From: Demequinaceae bacterium
GTDB taxonomy: Bacteria > Actinomycetota > Actinomycetes > Actinomycetales > Demequinaceae
DNA length: 13,066 nucleotides
Direction: 5' to 3'
NCBI GenBank assembly: GCA_011524475.1
Contig: WTKG01000007.1
Coordinates: 1 to 13,066, forward strand
The position numbers were made by a program, and so were the translations under genes. The notes below the pieces were generated by a model. It saw nothing but the letters and a program-made list of their open reading frames with translations, made no database searches and was not told where the DNA came from. This document shows positions 9,239 through 13,066 of the stretch, piece after piece (the first letter of the stretch is position 1; each line of letters opens with the position of its first letter).

Positions 9239-9739
9239 ATGACTGACACGGAGACCACCACCAAGTCGTCGCGCTTGGAACACGAAGGTGACGCAGCTGC
9301 TGATTTTTTGGAGGAGCTGCTCGACATTCTCGACATGGACGGTGACATTGATATTTCTGTCGAGGCAGGCCGAGCGAAAGTCGCGGTGGTCTCCCCGGAC
9401 GGACCCAGTGCAGACCTCAAGCGGCTCGTGGGACCAGAGGGGGAAACCCTGGAGGCGCTTCAAGAACTCACCCGTATGGCGGTTCAAATAGAGACTGGCC
9501 AGATGAGCAGGATGATGCTTGACGTGGCAGATTTTCGCGCTGGTCGCAAGGAACGGCTTGCGCAGCGCGGTCGCGATGCCATTGAGACGGTGAAGTCCAG
9601 CGGCACGTCGTTCGAGATGGAACCCATGAACGCTTTTGAGCGCAAGGTCGTTCACGATGTGGTGCTCGAAGCAGGTTTGGTGAGCGAGTCTGAAGGTGAA
9701 GACCCACACCGGTACGTGGTTATTCACCCCGCCTCTTAA
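9239..9739 (+). CDS. jag: KH/R3H single-stranded nucleic acid-binding protein (Jag/KhpB/EloR)
   Basis: RNA-binding protein linked in Gram-positive bacteria to cell elongation and division and to post-transcriptional control. The 166-residue product has an acidic N-terminus (about 1-35), a KH domain with GPEG (GxxG, 65-68), and an R3H domain with the defining Arg and His in NAFERKVVH (R135, H139). The N-terminal about 50-residue Jag_N domain of Firmicutes proteins is absent, which is normal for actinobacteria. The ATG at 9239 has GAGGA just upstream, and the gap to yidC is 8 nt. A parS site begins 3 nt past the stop. Confidence 0.95.
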   Translation: MTDTETTTKSSRLEHEGDAAADFLEELLDILDMDGDIDISVEAGRAKVAVVSPDGPSADLKRLVGPEGETLEALQELTRMAVQIETGQMSRMMLDVADFRAGRKERLAQRGRDAIETVKSSGTSFEMEPMNAFERKVVHDVVLEAGLVSESEGEDPHRYVVIHPAS

Positions 9740-9742
9740 AGA

Positions 9743-9758
9743 TGTTTCACGTGAAACA
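9743..9758. promoter_or_regulatory. parS centromere site 1
   Basis: A perfect 16-bp palindrome TGTTTCACGTGAAACA, extended to 18 bp by flanking A and T (9742-9759). It is the consensus ParB-binding sequence and sits in the 28-bp jag-rsmG gap. parA and parB lie 0.8 kb downstream. Confidence 0.97.
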
Positions 9759-9767
9759 TTGCGCCTG

Positions 9768-10412
9768 ATGTCTGAAGATGTGCACGACCCGTGGGAATCA
9801 GATCCTCGCGTGTCCGCCTTCTTCGGTGACCAGTACGACACCGTAGCCGCGTTTGCCAACCTTCTTGCGAAACACGGGACGGAACGCGGCTTGATTGGCC
9901 CGCGTGAACTTCCCCGACTATGGGAACGCCACATCCTCAACTCCGCTGCTGTGGCACAGTTTCTGCCCCCTGGATCGCTTGTCGATGTAGGTTCCGGTGC
10001 GGGGCTTCCGGGCGTGGTGCTTGCGGCCATGGAGCCCTCCCGAGCCGTGACTTTGGTGGAGCCCATGGAGCGCCGAGTGGCCTGGCTTACCGAGGTGGCT
10101 CACTCTCTCGACCTCTCGAACATCACTGTGGTGCGCGGTCGGGCAGAAGAGGTCGCAGACCGAGTCAAGGCCAGTGTTGTCACGGCACGTGCCGTCGCCC
10201 CTGTTGCTAAATTGGTGAAATGGGCGGCACCGCTGTTGATTCCTGGCGGCGAAATGGTCTTGCTCAAGGGTCGAAACGCTGAGCAAGAGTGCGAAGAGGC
10301 AAAACATGTCCTTCGCAAAGTGGGTTTACGCGCTCAGGTAGAAGAAGCCTCCACGGTCGAGGGAGCAGAGCCCACCCGCGTAGTGCTGCTGCGCCCAGGC
10401 CCCGCTTCCTGA
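9768..10412 (+). CDS. rsmG: 16S rRNA (guanine-N7) methyltransferase RsmG
   Basis: SAM-dependent enzyme that methylates N7 of a guanine in 16S rRNA (G527 in E. coli numbering). Loss in many bacteria gives low-level streptomycin resistance. From the ATG at 9768 the product is 214 residues, of usual length. It has RLWERHILNS (50-59), the SAM-binding LVDVGSGAGLPGV (71-83), LVEPMERRVAWL, and the family-typical TARAVAPVAKLVKWAAPLL. The frame extends upstream to 9696, but that part overlaps the jag end and reads through parS. No strong ribosome-binding site precedes 9768, so TTG 9759 is possible. The nearby gidA/mnmG seen in other phyla is absent. Confidence 0.95.
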   Translation: MSEDVHDPWESDPRVSAFFGDQYDTVAAFANLLAKHGTERGLIGPRELPRLWERHILNSAAVAQFLPPGSLVDVGSGAGLPGVVLAAMEPSRAVTLVEPMERRVAWLTEVAHSLDLSNITVVRGRAEEVADRVKASVVTARAVAPVAKLVKWAAPLLIPGGEMVLLKGRNAEQECEEAKHVLRKVGLRAQVEEASTVEGAEPTRVVLLRPGPAS

Positions 10413-10565
10413 GCCCCGCATTTCGCTTCAGGCTCACAACCGACTAGAGTCGTCACCCTGGCGCTACGCCGCGATCACAACTGCCGTGGGGTGCATGTTT
10501 CACGTGAAACATCTCGCCCCGATGGCGGCCACGGACCTACTCACGGAGAGGATCACTGTTCTTCC
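10413..10565 (+). promoter_or_regulatory. rsmG-parA intergenic region, possible parA promoter
   Basis: This 153-bp gap contains a -10-like TAGAGT (10445-10450), centred in a small inverted repeat CGACT-AG-AGTCG. The -35 at 17 bp (TTCGCT) is weak. The second parS lies about 45 bp downstream, so ParB bound there could affect parAB transcription. This reading is tentative. GGAGAGGA at 10545-10552 is the likely parA ribosome-binding site, although 13 nt from the ATG. Confidence 0.35.
10496..10511. promoter_or_regulatory. parS centromere site 2
   Basis: A second perfect TGTTTCACGTGAAACA, again extended to 18 bp by A and T (10495-10512), 753 bp from site 1. It lies just upstream of the preferred parA start and inside a longer possible parA frame. 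Confidence 0.97.
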
Positions 10566-11474
10566 ATGACAACCCCTGATGCCTTCGCCAGTAGCGCTGC
10601 GGCCGACGACAGCCCGCTTGGTCACGAGGTGCTGGAGATGGAGCGCACCAAGCGCGCACTTGAAGAGGCGGAGTTCCCTCGCCCTGCGCGCACCCGCGTG
10701 ATCGTGGTGTCGAACCAAAAAGGTGGCGTAGGTAAGACCACCAGCACAGTGAATATCGCTGCCGCGCTTGCGAGCAAAGGCGCAAAGGTCCTGGTGGTGG
10801 ACTGCGACCCCCAAGGAAACGCTTCTACCGCACTGGGCATTGATCATCACAGTGGCACTCCTTCCATTTACGAGGTCATGCTGGAGGGCCGTGACATCGC
10901 AGAAGTTGTTCAGGCATGCCCTGACATTTCCGGTCTTGATGTCGTTCCTGCCACGATCGACTTGGCGGGCGCTGACATGGAGTTGGTGTCGTTGGTGAGG
11001 CGGGAGTTCCGTCTCGCAGATGCCATCAAGGCCTACGTTGAAGGCCCTGGCGCAGGGCTCGACTACGTCTTTGTGGACTGCCCCCCGAGCCTCGGTCTTC
11101 TCACCTTGAATTCGATGGTTGCCGCCACCGAGGTGCTCATCCCGATCCAGTGTGAGTATTACGCACTCGAAGGCCTCACTCAGCTCATCAAAACCGTGGA
11201 TATGGTGAAACAACACCTCAATCCCACGCTCGCGATCTCTACAATTGTGCTCACCATGTACGACGGACGGACCACTCTCGCGCGCGAAGTTGCTGACGAG
11301 GTGCGCACTCATTTTCCAGAGCAGACCCTCGATCAGACAGTTCCGCGCTCGGTGCGAGTGTCCGAAGCCCCGTCTCATGGTCAGACCGTCATCACGTATG
11401 ACCCTCATTCCCCGGGTGCGCTTGCGTATGTGGCGGTGGCGCATCACGTTGCCCTTCGTGGGAGCGCGTCATGA
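10566..11474 (+). CDS. parA: Chromosome partitioning ATPase ParA (Soj)
   Basis: Deviant-Walker ATPase that forms a nucleoid-bound ATP-dependent gradient and pulls ParB-parS complexes apart. From the ATG at 10566 the product is 302 residues. An about 40-residue variable N-terminus precedes VIVVSNQKGGVGKTTSTVNI, with the deviant Walker A KGGVGKTT (52-59). Then come VLVVDCDPQGNAST, the Walker B region DYVFVDCPPSLGLLTLNSM, and IPIQCEYYALEGL. All ATPase motifs are intact. The frame is open to GTG 10491, which would add 25 residues encoded partly by parS (HVSRET). The ATG is preferred because of the SD-like GGAGAGGA upstream, but the longer form cannot be excluded. The stop overlaps parB by ATGA. 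Confidence 0.96.
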   Translation: MTTPDAFASSAAADDSPLGHEVLEMERTKRALEEAEFPRPARTRVIVVSNQKGGVGKTTSTVNIAAALASKGAKVLVVDCDPQGNASTALGIDHHSGTPSIYEVMLEGRDIAEVVQACPDISGLDVVPATIDLAGADMELVSLVRREFRLADAIKAYVEGPGAGLDYVFVDCPPSLGLLTLNSMVAATEVLIPIQCEYYALEGLTQLIKTVDMVKQHLNPTLAISTIVLTMYDGRTTLAREVADEVRTHFPEQTLDQTVPRSVRVSEAPSHGQTVITYDPHSPGALAYVAVAHHVALRGSAS

Positions 11475-12430
11475 GTGCCCCCAAGCGCGGACTAGGCCGC
11501 GGCCTTGGTGCGCTCATTCCCACGTCTGACGAAGAAACCGCACGGGCATCCGACCAGTTTTTCTCTTCCGACCAGACAGCCCAAGGCGCTGAAACCCAGG
11601 GCTTAGTGCCGGTCCCGGGGGCCACGTTTGCACACTTGGACCCGGCCACGGTGGTTCCCAACCCACGCCAGCCACGCACCGTCTTCGATGAGGACGCGAT
11701 GCGCGAACTGGTGGGTTCCATTCGTGAAATCGGAGTGCTGCAACCCATCGTCGTGCGGCCACGCGAAGCGGCCGAGGGTTACGAGCTCATCATGGGGGAG
11801 CGCCGGTTACGCGCCTCCCAGCAGGCGGGACTCACGGCAATTCCGGCGATTATTCGCGAGACAGACGACACGGAATTGCTGCGTGACGCCCTTGTCGAAA
11901 ACCTCCACCGCAGCCAACTTAACCCTCTCGAAGAAGCTGCCGCCTATCAACAACTCTTGGATGACTTTGACATCACCCACGAACAGCTTGCGGAACGCAT
12001 CTCTCGCTCTCGCCCGCAGATCTCGAACACGCTACGCCTCCTTCGTCTCCCTCCGACAGTGCAGAGAAAAGTTGCTTCCGGAGTTCTCAGCGCTGGCCAT
12101 GCCCGGGCGTTGTTGGGGCTCGACACCGCCGCGCAAATCGAGGCGCTCGCACAACGCATAATCTCTGAAGGCCTCTCTGTGCGCGCCACAGAGGAAGCCG
12201 TTGCCGTGGGGGTAGGCGCCAAGAGCCGGGGCAAGGCAAAAGTGCGCCCAGGAAGCCGCACAGCGGCTCTGGACGAGGTTTCTACCCGGCTAGGAGACCA
12301 CCTTGATACGCGAGTCAAGATTGCTCTTGGTTCGGGTCGCGGCACTATCACCATTGACTTCGCCACAGTAGAAGACCTCAATCGCATCGTGGAGATCATT
12401 CATCCACGTGACCCTGGGTTTCGTCCGTAA
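11471..12430 (+). CDS. parB: Chromosome partitioning protein ParB (Spo0J)
   Basis: CTP-dependent DNA clamp that loads at parS, spreads, recruits SMC and stimulates ParA. The 319-residue product has the N-terminal ParA-activating patch KRGLGRGLGALI (5-16), then an about 35-residue linker. The CTP-binding ParB/Srx domain follows, with NPRQPR (64-69), GERRLRA (109-115) and ENLHRSQLNPLEEAAAY (143-159). The parS-binding helix-turn-helix is ITHEQLAERISRSRPQISNT (about 168-187), and the C-terminal dimerisation domain runs from about 265. All key motifs are present. The ATG at 11471 overlaps the parA stop. The two parS sites upstream are its expected targets. Confidence 0.98.
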   Translation: MSAPKRGLGRGLGALIPTSDEETARASDQFFSSDQTAQGAETQGLVPVPGATFAHLDPATVVPNPRQPRTVFDEDAMRELVGSIREIGVLQPIVVRPREAAEGYELIMGERRLRASQQAGLTAIPAIIRETDDTELLRDALVENLHRSQLNPLEEAAAYQQLLDDFDITHEQLAERISRSRPQISNTLRLLRLPPTVQRKVASGVLSAGHARALLGLDTAAQIEALAQRIISEGLSVRATEEAVAVGVGAKSRGKAKVRPGSRTAALDEVSTRLGDHLDTRVKIALGSGRGTITIDFATVEDLNRIVEIIHPRDPGFRP

Positions 12431-12462
12431 GCCTGAACCTTCTCGGACGATTTAGTTCAGGC
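12431..12462. terminator. Inverted repeat between convergent parB and ddl-like gene, possible terminator
   Basis: GCCTGAAC (12431-12438) and GTTCAGGC (12455-12462) form a perfect 8-bp stem with a 16-nt loop. The stem starts right after the parB stop, and its right arm encodes the last residues (Gly-Leu-Asn) of the converging gene. There is no clear U tract on either side, only a short TTT downstream on the plus strand, so the terminator call is moderate. Confidence 0.45.
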
Positions 12463-13066
12463 CTGCGATTTCTCGGTACACAGACCCTAAGTCCCGCCCA
12501 GATGCCGCTATCGCCTGGGGGAAGAGGCTCGTCTCGGTCATACCGGGAGAGACGTTCACGTCGAGCATGTGAGCGACGCCATCCTTGTCCAGAATCATGT
12601 CCACCCGGGAGAGGTCTTGTAATCCCAACGCTTGGTGGGTACTGAGGGCAGCTGACGTGGCGGTGGCGGCATGCTCTGCGCTCAGGCGCGCCGGGGCAAA
12701 GTATTCCGTGCGCCCGGGGTTGTAGCGGGCGTCGTAGTCATAGTTTCCTTCGGTCACGATCTCCACCGGTGGGAGGGCGTAGGCGTCCTCTCCGGTTCCG
12801 ACAATGCTCACCGCCACCTCTGTTCCGACGACTGCTTTTTCAATGAGCGCAAGCTCACCGTATGCAAAGCACCCGACCATCGCTTTAGGCAAGGCAGATG
12901 CCTCTTCCACAGTGGTGACCCCGAGCGCCGAACCTCCTTGCGCGGGCTTCACCACCAGGGGAAGGCCGAGGGTATCTATGACGGCAGCCATCATTCGATC
13001 CGCTCCCAGTTCTCGGAACAAACTCTGGGGAAGCGTCACGGACGCCGGGGTGCTCACGCCAGCGTT
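12452..13066 (-). CDS. ddl: D-alanine--D-alanine ligase-family ATP-grasp enzyme, C-terminal part (partial)
   Basis: The last 204 codons of an ATP-grasp ligase whose 5' part is outside the window. The frame is open to the edge (NAGVSTPASV), so the GTG at 13057 is internal, not a start. Visible family features are the ATP-binding LVVKPAQGGSALGVTTVEEA, the substrate-loop segment YDYDARYNPGRTEYFAPARL, and the C-terminal LDVNVSPGMTETSLFPQAI. Ddl joins two D-alanines to make the D-Ala-D-Ala end of the peptidoglycan precursor. In Ddl the last motif usually reads L-E-V/I-N with Glu and Asn binding Mg; here Glu is Asp. The gene converges on parB with 21 nt between stop codons. It may be the main Ddl or a paralogue. 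Confidence 0.85.
   Translation of the reverse strand, partial: NAGVSTPASVTLPQSLFRELGADRMMAAVIDTLGLPLVVKPAQGGSALGVTTVEEASALPKAMVGCFAYGELALIEKAVVGTEVAVSIVGTGEDAYALPPVEIVTEGNYDYDARYNPGRTEYFAPARLSAEHAATATSAALSTHQALGLQDLSRVDMILDKDGVAHMLDVNVSPGMTETSLFPQAIAASGRDLGSVYREIAGLN

Noticed and set aside
9188..10066. Minus-strand 292-codon frame opposite jag and rsmG
   Set aside because: It runs across two certain genes and a parS site, with no family motif and no ribosome-binding site.
10500..11447. Minus-strand 315-codon frame opposite parA
   Set aside because: It spans almost exactly the parA coding region, with His/Arg-rich composition typical of an antisense shadow and no domain.

Overview
This window is the chromosomal origin region of an actinobacterium. 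The gene order around dnaA and two perfect parS sequences both show this. Moderate GC, frequent GTG and TTG starts, and a ddl-type ATP-grasp gene next to parB suggest Micrococcales, perhaps near Microbacteriaceae. That placement is inference from gene order and protein style, not from a search.

Layout. On the minus strand, in transcription order, are dnaA (7287-5881), the non-coding oriC (5880-5533), dnaN, recF, dciA (DUF721), gyrB and the first 181 codons of gyrA, which runs off the left edge. Divergently, on the plus strand after a 230-bp promoter region, are rpmH, rnpA, yidD, yidC, jag/khpB, rsmG, parA and parB. At the right edge a D-Ala-D-Ala ligase-like gene runs on the minus strand, converging on parB, and its 5' part is outside the window.

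How the genes work together. DnaA binds boxes in the dnaA-dnaN interval and melts the origin. This interval appears to hold a DnaA-trio/BUS unwinding element next to a GC cluster. DciA is the presumed loader of the replicative helicase. DnaN is the sliding clamp. RecF acts in gap repair, and GyrA/GyrB remove supercoils. ParB loads on the two parS sites beside its own gene and, with ParA, segregates the origins. The rpmH-rnpA-yidD-yidC-jag-rsmG cluster covers ribosome and RNase P biogenesis, membrane protein insertion, an RNA-binding regulator and 16S rRNA methylation. Many junctions are translationally coupled: ATGA overlaps at recF/dciA, rnpA/yidD and parA/parB, and dnaN TAG abutting recF ATG.

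No mobile element, CRISPR array, tRNA, rRNA, toxin-antitoxin or defence gene was seen. This is an ordinary core locus rather than an accessory island. The points worth a second look are the origin architecture, the parS placement, Gln at the GyrA quinolone-determining position and the altered metal-ligand motif in the ligase.
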